From Ignavibacteria bacterium (lineage in GTDB: Bacteria > Bacteroidota > Ignavibacteria > UBA10030 > SZUA-254), in NCBI GenBank assembly GCA_016178625.1, contig JACOSX010000092.1, forward strand, positions 1-53,141: 53,141 nt of DNA, in the 5' to 3' direction. The notes beneath the pieces are model-generated. The model saw only the letters and a program-made list of their open reading frames with translations, was not told the origin of the DNA and did not search any database. Shown one piece after another: positions 25,306 through 37,458 of the stretch (within the stretch, counting starts at the first letter, position 1; the number at the start of each line of letters is the position of its first letter). The position numbers and the translations under genes were made by a program.

Positions 25306-25537
25306 GTAACGCCCCTGTCCTCGCATATGTGGGATGCCCTGTCTATGATCTGGGCAAAGGGGGATCTCGGTGATCGGATGCTTCCAGCTCCAAACCCTTG
25401 CAACGGGTCTTGATGTCGTGATACTATCCATCTCGATGATTTTCTGATAAGGTCGGCTATTGCCGGTGTCACGAGTTCGATCTCCCGAAATTGATACTCA
25501 ATCCATTTCTTCTTACCTTCCTACCAGAGATTGAAGC

Positions 25538-27793
25538 ATGCTGAAGAACTTCATCACTGGCATCCGGACATTTTTCAAGACGATGGGGCTGGTTGAGCAG
25601 TCGCAGGTCGTTGCCTCCACAGCAGTTGTGGTCGCGATGATTACGATTATTGTCACTCACATCGTCCTCGGGGAAAGTCTTACATCACTCGACTTCATCA
25701 GCGTCGTGACGGTCGGTGTATTTGGATATGTGACCGTATATTTCTCCCTCAAGTACGGCCGCATGCTCGAAGCGCAGCGACGGGAGCTGCACGAATTGAA
25801 CGCTATTACAGAGGCGGTGAATCGTTCCGTTGAGCTCACAACAGTCCTTCAGTCCGCCCTCATTAGAGTGATGCAGTTGATGCACGCAGATTCTGGATGG
25901 ATTTATCTTCATGACCATGGCGTCTTTGTTCTGAAGCATCGGTACGGTACCAATGCAGCACTCTTCCCTCCCGATTGTGAAGTTAACGACGAGGCGTTTT
26001 TCTGGGTTCACATTCCCAGTGTGATGCGCACCGACGATCCGAACATTCTATATAACACAACAGGTGAATTTAAGGAGGAGGGTGTGAAGAGCCTTGTCTC
26101 CATTCCACTTATTCGCCAAATGAACTTCGCCGGAGCGCTCATCATCGGCACCAAAGAACTAAGAAAGTTCGAAGCTAAAAAGATCGACGTGATCCAGGCA
26201 TTCGGTAATCAAATCAGCGTCGCGTTGAATAATGCATCGTTATTCGAACAGGTGAGGAGGTCTGAGCAACTCTATGCCGATTTGTATGAGCATTCTCCCG
26301 ATATGTATCATAGTGTGGATCGAAATGGAATAGTTACCAGTTGTAATCTCACCGAAAGTCAGCTATTGGGTCTGGCGAAAGAAGAAATTATTGGTAAACC
26401 GCTACTCCAACTCTACCCGCCGTCTGAACGCAAACATGTGGAGATGAATCTGAAGCGAATCTTTGAGTTGGGGCAAGAACTAAAAGGAATCGAAGGACAG
26501 ATCCGACGGCGCGATGGAACGACGATTGATGTGAGCGTCAATACGTCGTTAATTCGGGATGCAGATGGGAAACCCATGATTGTTCGAATGGTACTACGGG
26601 ATATCACCGAGAAGAAGAAGATGGAAGCGAAGATCCTCCAGGCACAAAAGATCGATAGTATCGGAAATTTAGCAGGAGGGATTGCACACGACTTCAATAA
26701 CATTCTGACATCTATCTTAGGCTCTGCATCCATCATGCGGCGGCACATCAAGGACGATCGGTGGAAGAAATATGTTGACTTGATCGAAACGACATCTCGA
26801 CGCGGTGCTGCCGTCACTCGACAACTGCTGACGTTTGCCCGTAAGAATAATCCCCACGTCAGTCGGATTAATGTCATGACGGTTATCGAACAGACAATCA
26901 GGCTCTTTGAAGTGAGTGCACCCAAGTCGATCAACATCAAATGCGTTTTTTCATCCGAACCACTGATTGTCGAGGCAGACGATACACAATTACAGCAGGC
27001 TATTCTCAATCTCTTCCTGAATGCCCGCGATGCAATGCCCGAGGGCGGAGTTCTGGTCATTACCTGTCAGGGAATATCTTTCGATGAAGGGCATGCACAA
27101 CAACTGACCGATGGAAAAGCGGGCTCGTATGTCATGATCACGATCGCGGATTCGGGAGAGGGCATTCCCCCCGATCTTCTTCACCGTATCTTTGAGCCGT
27201 TCTTCACAACGAAAGAGCAAGGGAAGGGAACAGGACTTGGATTATCGGTGGTCTATGGTGTCGTGAAGAGTCATAACGGGCATATCAGTGTCCGCAGTGA
27301 AATCAACAGTGGTACTGAATTCACTATCTATCTGCCACGCATTCTCAATGGTGAATTGAATACAACGATTGAGCGTGATTCATCGGAGCTTGTGGGAGGG
27401 ACGGAGCGCATTCTGATTATCGAAGATGAAATGCCAGTGGCGGAAATTGGTGCGGACATTCTGCGGAATCTGGGATACCAAGTCGAAGTCTCTCAAAATG
27501 GCCGAGAGGCCATCGATCGGCTGATTGCTGATACACAACCGTTTCATCTCATCATTCTCGATATGAACATGCCTCGTATGGGAGGTCGCGCGACCTTCGA
27601 TCAAATTAAGAAACTCTTCCCTTCAATGAAGGTGCTGGTCTGTAGTGGTTATAGTGCGACGATGCTTGACGATGGTAAGTTTGCAGAGGCAATTGATGGC
27701 TTCATACAGAAACCATATGAACTGGCTGATTTTGCACAGAAGGTTCGAACAATTCTGGACGAGCGTGTTAGCGCCTCGTCGCTCCATCCGTAG
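25538..27793 (+). CDS. Hybrid sensor histidine kinase (2 TM, GAF, PAS, HisKA, ATPase, receiver)
   Basis: This 751-aa kinase has two TM helices (~24-44 and ~53-72), a GAF domain (~95-230) and a PAS domain (~245-365, ending in DITEKKKMEAKILQAQK). The HisKA domain has H384 in GGIAHDFNNILTSI, the ATPase domain shows NLFLNARDAMPEGG, ADSGEGIP and GKGTGLGLSV, and the C-terminal receiver (~625-745) has phospho-Asp D675 in LIILDMNMPRMGG and Lys in FIQKPYE. The HDFNN form of the H-box is typical of hybrid kinases that pass phosphate to their own receiver. It probably senses a cytoplasmic ligand through GAF/PAS; no partner gene is adjacent. It is separated from the upstream gene by a 232-base gap with nothing recognisable. 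Confidence 0.92.
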   Translation: MLKNFITGIRTFFKTMGLVEQSQVVASTAVVVAMITIIVTHIVLGESLTSLDFISVVTVGVFGYVTVYFSLKYGRMLEAQRRELHELNAITEAVNRSVELTTVLQSALIRVMQLMHADSGWIYLHDHGVFVLKHRYGTNAALFPPDCEVNDEAFFWVHIPSVMRTDDPNILYNTTGEFKEEGVKSLVSIPLIRQMNFAGALIIGTKELRKFEAKKIDVIQAFGNQISVALNNASLFEQVRRSEQLYADLYEHSPDMYHSVDRNGIVTSCNLTESQLLGLAKEEIIGKPLLQLYPPSERKHVEMNLKRIFELGQELKGIEGQIRRRDGTTIDVSVNTSLIRDADGKPMIVRMVLRDITEKKKMEAKILQAQKIDSIGNLAGGIAHDFNNILTSILGSASIMRRHIKDDRWKKYVDLIETTSRRGAAVTRQLLTFARKNNPHVSRINVMTVIEQTIRLFEVSAPKSINIKCVFSSEPLIVEADDTQLQQAILNLFLNARDAMPEGGVLVITCQGISFDEGHAQQLTDGKAGSYVMITIADSGEGIPPDLLHRIFEPFFTTKEQGKGTGLGLSVVYGVVKSHNGHISVRSEINSGTEFTIYLPRILNGELNTTIERDSSELVGGTERILIIEDEMPVAEIGADILRNLGYQVEVSQNGREAIDRLIADTQPFHLIILDMNMPRMGGRATFDQIKKLFPSMKVLVCSGYSATMLDDGKFAEAIDGFIQKPYELADFAQKVRTILDERVSASSLHP

Positions 27794-27794
27794 C

Positions 27795-27825
27795 TTGCAA
27801 TTCAGAACGGTTCTTGCTACTTTTG
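27795..27825 (+). promoter_or_regulatory. Bacteroidota-type promoter ahead of rodZ-ligA
   Basis: TTG (27795-27797), a 20-base spacer, then TACTTTTG (27818-27825) fits the TTG-N19/20-TAnnTTTG form of the housekeeping promoter in Bacteroidota. It lies just past the hybrid kinase stop and about 70 bases before the rodZ-like start. Confidence 0.5.
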
Positions 27826-27896
27826 AATAGACTCACGATGTTCCTGAAAAGTCCTGATGAGACCCAATGCTCCATTCCGTGTAATTCGAAAACTCA

Positions 27897-30756
<2,860 letters not shown>

Positions 30757-30760
30757 TACC

Positions 30761-31300
30761 ATGTTTGAAGGAGCGTTGGCGTATCTCGGTTTCCAATTTG
30801 CAAAGTTCCAGTTTCGGAGCGAGGTCGATCAGGTACAGCCGTTCTCGGAATTCCTCCAGCGAGCGCGCAATGTTCTGATCATGATGCCGACGGGATACGA
30901 GGAAGCGATCCTCGCTGGCGATGCACTTCGCGCATTTCGTGATCAATTGAACCACTTGCAGATCACAATCGTCCATAATAGCACTCGAGCAACGTCGCTG
31001 GCTGAGTTTCAACACTCCGAAGTAATCCGGCTGGATCCGAGCGACCTGAATAAATTCTCCCTCCCGACCCGAGTACTCTTGCAGCGTGTTTTTCATCGAG
31101 AGTACGATGTTGCTATGGATCTCAATCTTGACTTCGTCCTGCATACTGCGTATATTTGCAGAGCATCACACGCGAAGGTACGGGTCGGATTTGCACATCC
31201 CGCGTCAGAGATGTTTTTCAACGTTCAGGTAAATGTCGACAGGAAAGCGACGCCCCAGGCAATATACAAACGATTCGCAACCTGTCTTGCAATGTTCTAA
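30761..31300 (+). CDS. Small GT9/heptosyltransferase-fold-like protein, 179 aa
   Basis: The phrases RARNVLIMMPTGYEEAILAGD, LQITIVHNSTRATSL, YDVAMDLNLDFVLHTAYICR and AKVRVGFAHPASEMFFN follow the N-terminal Rossmann half of ADP-heptose/LPS glycosyltransferases of family GT9. The protein is only 179 aa, about half the family length. It ends naturally with a stop, followed 20 bases later by the STAS gene, with no leftover C-terminal half. It may be a single-domain variant; the absence of the nucleotide-sugar-binding C-terminal half makes catalysis doubtful. It is tightly linked to ligA and the STAS gene, so it may serve a different, perhaps regulatory, task. Confidence 0.6.
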   Translation: MFEGALAYLGFQFAKFQFRSEVDQVQPFSEFLQRARNVLIMMPTGYEEAILAGDALRAFRDQLNHLQITIVHNSTRATSLAEFQHSEVIRLDPSDLNKFSLPTRVLLQRVFHREYDVAMDLNLDFVLHTAYICRASHAKVRVGFAHPASEMFFNVQVNVDRKATPQAIYKRFATCLAMF

Positions 31301-31320
31301 GTTGATGAGGTGGAGATTCC

Positions 31321-31659
31321 ATGAAGTTCGAGGTGATAAAAAACGGGAAGTCAATAATTTTGAAACTCCATGGGCGGAAGCTTGACGCAACGGTATGTCC
31401 CGAGCTGAAAGCAGAGTTTCTGGTTCTGTGCAAGCCAAAGGTCACCCAGAAGTTGATCGTTGATATGGCTGAGGTACAGTTTTGTGACAGCAGTGGGTTG
31501 AGCGCATTGCTCATTGCCGATCGCACAATGCGCGAGCACGGAGGCAATGTGCACCTCGTCCACGTGCACAAAAAAGTCCTCGACCTGATGAAGATCTCTC
31601 AACTCGACCGTGTCTTCACAATCAACGATAAGGTTGACGACGCAGTTAAAGCGAAATAG
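31321..31659 (+). CDS. STAS-domain anti-sigma factor antagonist
   Basis: This 112-aa single-domain protein follows the SpoIIAA/RsbV pattern. It starts with a strand FEVIKNGKSIILKLHGRKLD and has the core VDMAEVQFCDSSGLSALL, where S57 directly after D56 is the usual site phosphorylated by an anti-sigma kinase. It ends in a helix LDLMKISQLDRVF. When unphosphorylated, such proteins bind the kinase and free a sigma factor. No kinase partner is encoded nearby. ATG 31321 has GGTGGAG upstream. Confidence 0.92.
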   Translation: MKFEVIKNGKSIILKLHGRKLDATVCPELKAEFLVLCKPKVTQKLIVDMAEVQFCDSSGLSALLIADRTMREHGGNVHLVHVHKKVLDLMKISQLDRVFTINDKVDDAVKAK

Positions 31660-31704
31660 CCCTCTCAACCTCCCAGAGTTTCTCGCACGTCCACAGAGAC
31701 CCTG

Positions 31705-33189
31705 ATGGGCTTCAGTACCCTCGACTACGTTATTGTTGTTGCCTATCTCCTTGGTGTGACGGTCTCGGGTACACTCATTTCCGGTAAACAAAAAAGCTCT
31801 CGCGATTATTTCCTCGGGGGCAAAACCATGGCATGGTGGTCAGTCGGATTCTCCATTGTTGCCAGCGAAACCAGCACACTGACGTTCATCAGCATTCCCG
31901 GGCTTGCATATAAGAACGATATGCATTTCTTGCAAGTCGCCATCGGATATTTTATCGGAAGGTTATTGGTCAGCGTCATCTTTATCCCGGCGTATTATAA
32001 GGGTGACCTGGAGACAGCGTATGATTTTCTCGGCAGGCGGTTCGGGACGCCGCTTAGAAAATTCACTTCGTCCGTGTTCATTGTTACTCGCGTTCTCGCC
32101 TCGGGGGTTCGATTGTTTGCGACGGCGATTCCCGTCCACATCATCACTGGCTTTGACTATACGACAAGTATTCTCATCATCGGCGTTTTCACGTTGGGCT
32201 ATACATATGTGGGCGGATTGAAAGCTGTTGTCGCGATGGATGTAGTACAGTTATTCATTTATTTGAGCGGTGCCGCCGCATCGATGGTCATTATAGTACA
32301 TCATCTTCCAAATGGTTGGAACGATGTCGTGAGCTTTGCCACAGCCAATGGCACGAACAAATTCGAGGTCTTCAATCTCCGTTGGGGTGAGAGCGTCATC
32401 GGTTTCTTATCATCGCCCTACACATTGGTCGGCGGGTTTTTGGGTGGAACGTTTCTCACGATGGCGTCACACGGGACGGATCAGCTCCTCGTTCAGCGAC
32501 TCCTCGGCTGCAAATCTCGTTGGGACAGCCAGCGCGCGCTGATGCTCGATGCCACGTTTATCGTTATCCAGTTTGCATTTTTCCTGTTGCTTGGTCTCTG
32601 CCTCTTCGCATTTTATCGCGGTGCGGCATGGCAGCAACTCGGGCTTTCCTCGCCCGATGAAATTTTCCCAAAATTTATTGTTGAAAATTTGCCGATGGGA
32701 ATTGCCGGACTGCTGATCTCGGGCGTTATCGCTTCAGCGATGGGAAGTCTTTCCTCGTCCATTAGCTCGCTCGCGTCATCGACGTATCTCGATCTCTTCA
32801 AAATGACTGCGAAAGGGAAGACAATTGATCAGAAGAAGGAAATGGTCTGGTCAAGGCTCTTCACGCTCCTGTGGGGGATCGTGTTAATCGGCGGGGCTAT
32901 GCTTTTTGCTGACACAAAGAATCCCGTGGTTGAACTTGGCTTGAAAATAGCGTCGTTCACCTACGGCGGCTTACTTGGGACATTTTTCCTGGGGCTCCTC
33001 TTCACGCGAACGACGCAACGGGATGCATTCATCGGGTTCATCGCCGGATTACTCACCATGATTGTCGTGTTGAAATATACGACCATAGACTGGACATGGC
33101 ATACCATGATTGGAACTTCTGCAACGATTCTCGTTGGTGGAGCCTCTTTCCTGATGAACAGAGTTAAGCCCGAACCCATACAAGCATGA
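31705..33189 (+). CDS. Sodium:solute symporter (SSS family)
   Basis: This 494-aa transporter has about 13 TM helices. SSS signatures are visible: an N-terminal SSRDYFLGGKTMAWWSVG with the DYFLGG motif, then IVASETSTLTFISIPG (helix 2), and a long helical series with GYTYVGGLKAVV and SGVIASAMGSLSSSISSLAS (the conserved small-residue stretch near the sodium site). The family takes up sugars, inositol, sialic acid or amino acids with sodium; the substrate is unknown. Following genes are unrelated. Confidence 0.9.
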   Translation: MGFSTLDYVIVVAYLLGVTVSGTLISGKQKSSRDYFLGGKTMAWWSVGFSIVASETSTLTFISIPGLAYKNDMHFLQVAIGYFIGRLLVSVIFIPAYYKGDLETAYDFLGRRFGTPLRKFTSSVFIVTRVLASGVRLFATAIPVHIITGFDYTTSILIIGVFTLGYTYVGGLKAVVAMDVVQLFIYLSGAAASMVIIVHHLPNGWNDVVSFATANGTNKFEVFNLRWGESVIGFLSSPYTLVGGFLGGTFLTMASHGTDQLLVQRLLGCKSRWDSQRALMLDATFIVIQFAFFLLLGLCLFAFYRGAAWQQLGLSSPDEIFPKFIVENLPMGIAGLLISGVIASAMGSLSSSISSLASSTYLDLFKMTAKGKTIDQKKEMVWSRLFTLLWGIVLIGGAMLFADTKNPVVELGLKIASFTYGGLLGTFFLGLLFTRTTQRDAFIGFIAGLLTMIVVLKYTTIDWTWHTMIGTSATILVGGASFLMNRVKPEPIQA

Positions 33190-33217
33190 CGGTAACATCC
33201 AACAAGGGGTCGAAGAC

Positions 33218-34105
33218 GTGAAAACGATGTTCGTAGTCCTCATGGGATTTCATGTAATTTTCACAATGTTGCTCTGTGCTCAAGTACCCAGCAAGTACGC
33301 CGTCGACATCCATTCGAAAAATGAAAGATATGTTTTACATATGGAAGGAAAATACTACGAAGGGTATATCGGCTTGCAGGAACTGACATTGCGCTCATCC
33401 AAAAAAATATTGTGGAAGAAGAACGTTGAGATCTCCACCGCGCCGGTCGTTTCAAATCTGGGAGATGTTGCGTTGATCGGAAAGGGTGAGGGCTTGTACG
33501 ACACAACAGGGCAACGTCTCGGTGTTCTCACAGTGTCGGATTCACTCAAGAGTTTCTACGCACCGCCACCCGACGGAAACCCGATTCACAGTTACTCAGT
33601 TGATGGCAAGCTGTATTTTACGTTTCTGAATTCTCGGAACGATAGCTTGGCGCTCGTTGCTGCAGATAGGACCGGCAAAGAGCGCTGGCGCGTCATCGTG
33701 GGAAAAACCGGACAGTTATCGCCAACCGATATCCAATCGTTCGATAGCGGTGTCGTCATTCACAATTATTCTCAGGCAGTAAAGAACCTCGTTAACGTAT
33801 GTTACTTGATCGATGAAAGTGGAAGAGTTGTTGGGCGTTATTCGGCCTATCTCTTCGACATTCTTCCCTCTTCGCTTGAGGATGCCAAAAAAGAATTGCA
33901 CCTTTCCGGTAGCACAAAGCTCGACGATCAGAAAATGGTGGCGATGTATAGAGCCTACATCATTCGAACTATTCCCCCGACGATCGACAGCGAGAAGAGA
34001 GAACTCCATCTCCTTGACACAACGTGTGTAAACATCTATGACCTTCACAGCGGTCGGTTGAAGAAGTCCGTCCCCTTTACCAACTCTCTGGAGCCATCGA
34101 GGTGA
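33218..34105 (+). CDS. Secreted beta-propeller (PQQ-like) protein
   Basis: This is a 295-aa protein with a signal peptide (FVVLMGFHVIFTMLLCAQ). Blade-like repeats follow (YEGYIGLQELTLRSSKK, APVVSNLGDVALIGKG, GKERWRVIVGKTGQ), with W-x-V strands as in PQQ/WD-type propellers. The start is taken as GTG 33218; ATG 33227 is also in frame and would keep the signal peptide. No enzymatic motif. It sits 28 bases after the symporter on the same strand, so it may be cotranscribed. Function unknown. Confidence 0.65.
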   Translation: MKTMFVVLMGFHVIFTMLLCAQVPSKYAVDIHSKNERYVLHMEGKYYEGYIGLQELTLRSSKKILWKKNVEISTAPVVSNLGDVALIGKGEGLYDTTGQRLGVLTVSDSLKSFYAPPPDGNPIHSYSVDGKLYFTFLNSRNDSLALVAADRTGKERWRVIVGKTGQLSPTDIQSFDSGVVIHNYSQAVKNLVNVCYLIDESGRVVGRYSAYLFDILPSSLEDAKKELHLSGSTKLDDQKMVAMYRAYIIRTIPPTIDSEKRELHLLDTTCVNIYDLHSGRLKKSVPFTNSLEPSR

Positions 34106-34205
34106 AAATAAAAATTATTCACGCAGCTTCACAGCGGAAGAAGCCGATATGAGAAACACCCGGTGAGAAAATATATGCCGATGTCTTGGGGCAATTCGTA
34201 GAGGG

Positions 34206-35333
34206 CTATCTCCATCTGCACTTCCCGGCGCTGCCCGCCGCGTAGATCGAGTAAAGTTCAGCGGCCGAAAGCGCGCGTTTGTACAACGTCACTTCATCCA
34301 TAGCGCCGGAGAAATGACCAACCGCATGAGGTCCGCTTGGCGGTCGAACGCCAAAGAAGAGGGGAATGTTCATTCGCGGAAGAAAGATACCAAGATCTTC
34401 TTGAGCTACAATCTTTCCGTCGTGGTAAAGCCGAGTGACACCACTGGTATGATCATACGTGAGTGCTGCGTGATTCCAAGAATTACCCCTAAGCACATTC
34501 GCATCACTCACGATCCAATGATCCTTATTTTCAGTGTCTCGAAGATTTGCGAACAAGCATCCCGGGCCAGTACCCGAAAATCGGATGGGTTGACTGTGCC
34601 AGAAGTGCACTCCTAAGCTTACCTCAGTGTTGGACTCATCATTAAATTCAAAGATTGGAATTGAATGGTAATTGTCATCCGGGAACGGAGTAGCCGGGAG
34701 GATCCATGCTTCAATGGTGAAGCTTGAGAAATCGGTAATCGTGTCAGCTTGAACTCTCAAGTAACCATCCGCGCTGTCGAAGGAGAACGCCATCCTAACA
34801 CGTCCTGTTTGAAAACCCATACCGCCGTGTAAGCCCGCATCATATCCGCTCAAGATGTCGGTAGGGTTGCCATCGGCGGGCCACCAGCTCACGATGTCTT
34901 GAGGAGTAGGTGTGCAGGTTGTTCCCCAGGTGACGTGGATTAGTATGCTGCTATTCGCTGGCAGCAATTGGAGTTCCACGGTAGAAGTTTGATCTGGTAG
35001 AACCTCCACGTCTGTTTCGCCGGTGAAACGAACACCTCCTGAATCATCTAGCGCATCAACTTTCAAATGCCATATACCGATACTGACATCAGAAAATAAT
35101 CCGCTTGCACTTTGACCAGAATCCGAGATCGTCAGTTCCAAGGTTCTAGCCTCAAAGCCATCACGGGTCAACTTTGCAACAATTCGCGTGATGCCAGCGG
35201 GCGCGCTCGCAAAGGACATTGCAATTTTACCGAGCTGATTCGACTGTGTAGGTGTAATAATCGTAACGTTATCTTTACAACTGAATCCGATAAGAACGAG
35301 AACAATGATTGAGAGAATGCGGAACTGTTTCAT
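34206..35333 (-). CDS. Lipoprotein with LamG/concanavalin-like domain
   Basis: This 375-aa lipoprotein has a signal with lipobox VLIGFSC around residue 19, then an Ig-like beta region (~35-125; IAMSFASAPAGITRIVAKLT, GIWHLKVDALDDSGG). From about residue 145 comes a LamG-3/concanavalin-A-like jellyroll: DIVSWWPADGNPTD, GRVRMAFSFDSADGYLRV, DFSSFTIEAWILPATP, SWNHAALTYDHTSGVTRLYHDG, GAMDEVTLYKRALSAAELYSIY. These phrases are classic for the sugar- or surface-binding LamG-3 family. It is probably outer-membrane anchored and outward-facing. Isolated gene. Confidence 0.85.
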   Translation of the reverse strand: MKQFRILSIIVLVLIGFSCKDNVTIITPTQSNQLGKIAMSFASAPAGITRIVAKLTRDGFEARTLELTISDSGQSASGLFSDVSIGIWHLKVDALDDSGGVRFTGETDVEVLPDQTSTVELQLLPANSSILIHVTWGTTCTPTPQDIVSWWPADGNPTDILSGYDAGLHGGMGFQTGRVRMAFSFDSADGYLRVQADTITDFSSFTIEAWILPATPFPDDNYHSIPIFEFNDESNTEVSLGVHFWHSQPIRFSGTGPGCLFANLRDTENKDHWIVSDANVLRGNSWNHAALTYDHTSGVTRLYHDGKIVAQEDLGIFLPRMNIPLFFGVRPPSGPHAVGHFSGAMDEVTLYKRALSAAELYSIYAAGSAGKCRWR

Positions 35334-35439
35334 AGTTACTCCTGTAAGAAAAAGAGTGTATGCTAAAAGGTAAGATGAAGATTTAAGTTAAGTATAAGGA
35401 AGAAGTTTGGCATTGTCAAACCTTAGACGAATGCAGATA

Positions 35440-36420
35440 TTAAGAATGCTCCAACACCCGATGTGGCGCGTACAGCTCCTCCAAGAACTTTCTCTCGTCA
35501 CCATCAAGCTTTACCTCCAGAGCACCGATCGCATCATCAAGATGTTCCATCTTCGATGCGCCGATGATGGGTGCAGTGACACCGTCCTGATGCAGGAGCC
35601 ATGCAAGTGCAACCTGCGCGGGCTTGACGCCTTTCTTCTTCGCAAGTTCCACCACACGATCGACGATTTGGTAATCGGATTCCTGGTAGTAAAGTTCTTT
35701 TGCATATTGGTCTGACTGGTCTCGGGGAGTCGCATCCTGAGTGCCTCGCTTACGTGACCCGGTGAGAAAGCCCCGCGCAAGTGGACTCCACGTAAGGATC
35801 GCAATGCCTTCTTCCTTGCACAAGGGAGTCATCTCCCTTTCCTCTTCACGATAGACTAAATTATAATGGTTCTGCATTGAGACAAACCTTGCCCAGCCAT
35901 TCATCTCCGAGATGTGCAATGCTTTCGCAAATTGGTAGGCGAACATACTCGACGCGCCAATGTAGCGCACCTTTCCCGCCCGGACAAGATCGTCGAGTGC
36001 GTCGAGAGTTTCTTCGATCGGTGTGTGATAGTCCCACCGATGAATCTGATAGAGATCAATGTAATCAGTGCCAAGCCGTTTGAGAGACGCATCGATGGCG
36101 TCAATGATATGCTTCCGAGAGAGACCTTGATCGTTCGGACCGGGTCCCATCCTGAAAAAGACCTTCGTAGCAACGATTACTTGATCTCTCCCCGCAAAAT
36201 CTTTGATCGCTCTACCAAGAATTTCCTCGCTCTTTCCAAGCGAGTACATATCCGCCGTATCGAAGAAGTTTATCCCTTTCTCCAGCGCGTGTTTAATGAA
36301 CGGTCTGCCTTGCTCTTCAGTCAATATCCACGGTCGCCACTCGGGTGAGCCATACGTCATCACGCCAAGACACAAGCGGGAGACTTTCAGGCCGGAGTTG
36401 CCGAGACTAACATATTGCAT
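35440..36420 (-). CDS. Aldo/keto reductase
   Basis: This 326-aa NADPH-dependent oxidoreductase of the aldo/keto reductase superfamily has the catalytic tetrad in usual order: Asp and Tyr in FFDTADMYSLGKSEE, Lys in VIVATKVFF, and His in IDLYQIHRWD. Cofactor-loop phrases follow late in the protein (WSPLARGFLTG, PAQVALAWLLHQDGV, APIIGASKMEHLDD). The pattern matches the YajO/YghZ-like AKR subgroup. ATG 36418-36420 is preferred; an in-frame GTG lies 9 bases upstream. It probably reduces small aldehydes or ketones; the substrate is not readable. Confidence 0.92.
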   Translation of the reverse strand: MQYVSLGNSGLKVSRLCLGVMTYGSPEWRPWILTEEQGRPFIKHALEKGINFFDTADMYSLGKSEEILGRAIKDFAGRDQVIVATKVFFRMGPGPNDQGLSRKHIIDAIDASLKRLGTDYIDLYQIHRWDYHTPIEETLDALDDLVRAGKVRYIGASSMFAYQFAKALHISEMNGWARFVSMQNHYNLVYREEEREMTPLCKEEGIAILTWSPLARGFLTGSRKRGTQDATPRDQSDQYAKELYYQESDYQIVDRVVELAKKKGVKPAQVALAWLLHQDGVTAPIIGASKMEHLDDAIGALEVKLDGDERKFLEELYAPHRVLEHS

Positions 36421-36441
36421 AATTATCACCGAAGAATATTT

Positions 36442-37386
36442 TTATTCGTCGATATGTTTATGCGAATCATGTTCTCCGTCTCTCTCGTGGTGGTGAACCT
36501 CTCCGGCCATTATTTCACCAACCATCTCATTTACTTCCTCGGCTGTAGGTCGATCTCCGGTGATCAAATAATGCGCTGGGAACTCAGTGACTCTTAGTCT
36601 CGCTCGTTGTGCCTTTCTATCTATTTCTTTCAAAGTAATGGCAAAACGATGACCGTCCGGGAGAATTGTGTAGTCTGTAAAGGGTGTATTAAAATAGTTC
36701 ACACCAAAACTATCTGGGACGTCAACCAAATCTTTTCCAAAGTCAACATGGACCTCGACAGCTTCATCATGGATTCTCAATAATTTTATTGAGACAAGAT
36801 GGGTATCCGGATGGGCGGGATCTATCGGTAAGAGAGTGTCCGTTTTCCTCCCACCTTCATTGATCCATATTGTCTTGCGCTCTTGACCGGTACTTGCCTG
36901 GACAAGAGATTCCTCGTTCTTTGAGATTTCAATGGCAAGGGATTTGAGTTGGTCAATCGACAGAGTGTCCTTCTTTTCTCTTGCTTCTTGATCCAAGACA
37001 TCGAAAAACACCCGCGGGTTGAATCTATCAGGGAAGTTGTGGTAGAAAAGATGTAAGATTGCAATCCGCTCGCCCACTTTGACATTTGGGTTCGTAACTT
37101 TACTCAAGAGCATCTCGAAATGGCTTGCTCTAAAATCCATCTCATATTTTTCTCGCTCGCTTATCAGTTTGTATGCTTCAGCCCGTCGCTGAATACGTGT
37201 CTCCTGATCCCGCTTACTATTTTCCTCGAGATGATAAATGAACGGAATAATTAAGCCAAGCAGTGTTAGAGCCGCCCCACTGATGACTTTCGTCTTCTCC
37301 CACCAGTCCTTGCTTTTCCGTGGCGGTTCACCCTCGGGGGCATCCTCCATTGGATCACTTTGTGTAGAATCAAAAAATGCGGCCAT
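36442..37386 (-). CDS. Single-TM membrane protein with His/Asp-rich C-terminus, unknown
   Basis: This 314-aa protein has an acidic cytoplasmic N-terminus (DPMEDAPEGEPPRKSKDWWE), one TM helix at ~33-53, and a coiled-coil-like region (EENSKRDQETRIQRRAEAYKLI). A soluble domain follows, and the tail HHHERDGEHDSHKHIDE could bind metal. ATG 37384-37386 follows GGAGGAC. I do not recognise the family. It lies 21 bases upstream of the aldo/keto reductase on the same strand, a possible pair. Role unknown. Confidence 0.65.
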   Translation of the reverse strand: MAAFFDSTQSDPMEDAPEGEPPRKSKDWWEKTKVISGAALTLLGLIIPFIYHLEENSKRDQETRIQRRAEAYKLISEREKYEMDFRASHFEMLLSKVTNPNVKVGERIAILHLFYHNFPDRFNPRVFFDVLDQEAREKKDTLSIDQLKSLAIEISKNEESLVQASTGQERKTIWINEGGRKTDTLLPIDPAHPDTHLVSIKLLRIHDEAVEVHVDFGKDLVDVPDSFGVNYFNTPFTDYTILPDGHRFAITLKEIDRKAQRARLRVTEFPAHYLITGDRPTAEEVNEMVGEIMAGEVHHHERDGEHDSHKHIDE

Positions 37387-37450
37387 GATTGTCCTCCACT
37401 TAAGAAATTTGTCAAGATGTTAAATGAATTTATTGATTAATTACACGTGA

Positions 37451-37458
37451 TACTTTTG
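37451..37458 (+). promoter_or_regulatory. TACTTTTG octamer, possible -7 element upstream of pgpH
   Basis: A perfect TAnnTTTG match, 164 bases before the pgpH start, in an AT-rich gap. No TTG at the expected 19-20 base distance is present (one is 15 bases away), so the call is weak. Confidence 0.3.

Noticed and set aside
34102-34205. Tiny frames starting GTG 34102 or at 34148 as small genes
   Set aside because: Fewer than 20 codons, no ribosome site and no recognisable peptide; probably plain spacer between convergent genes.
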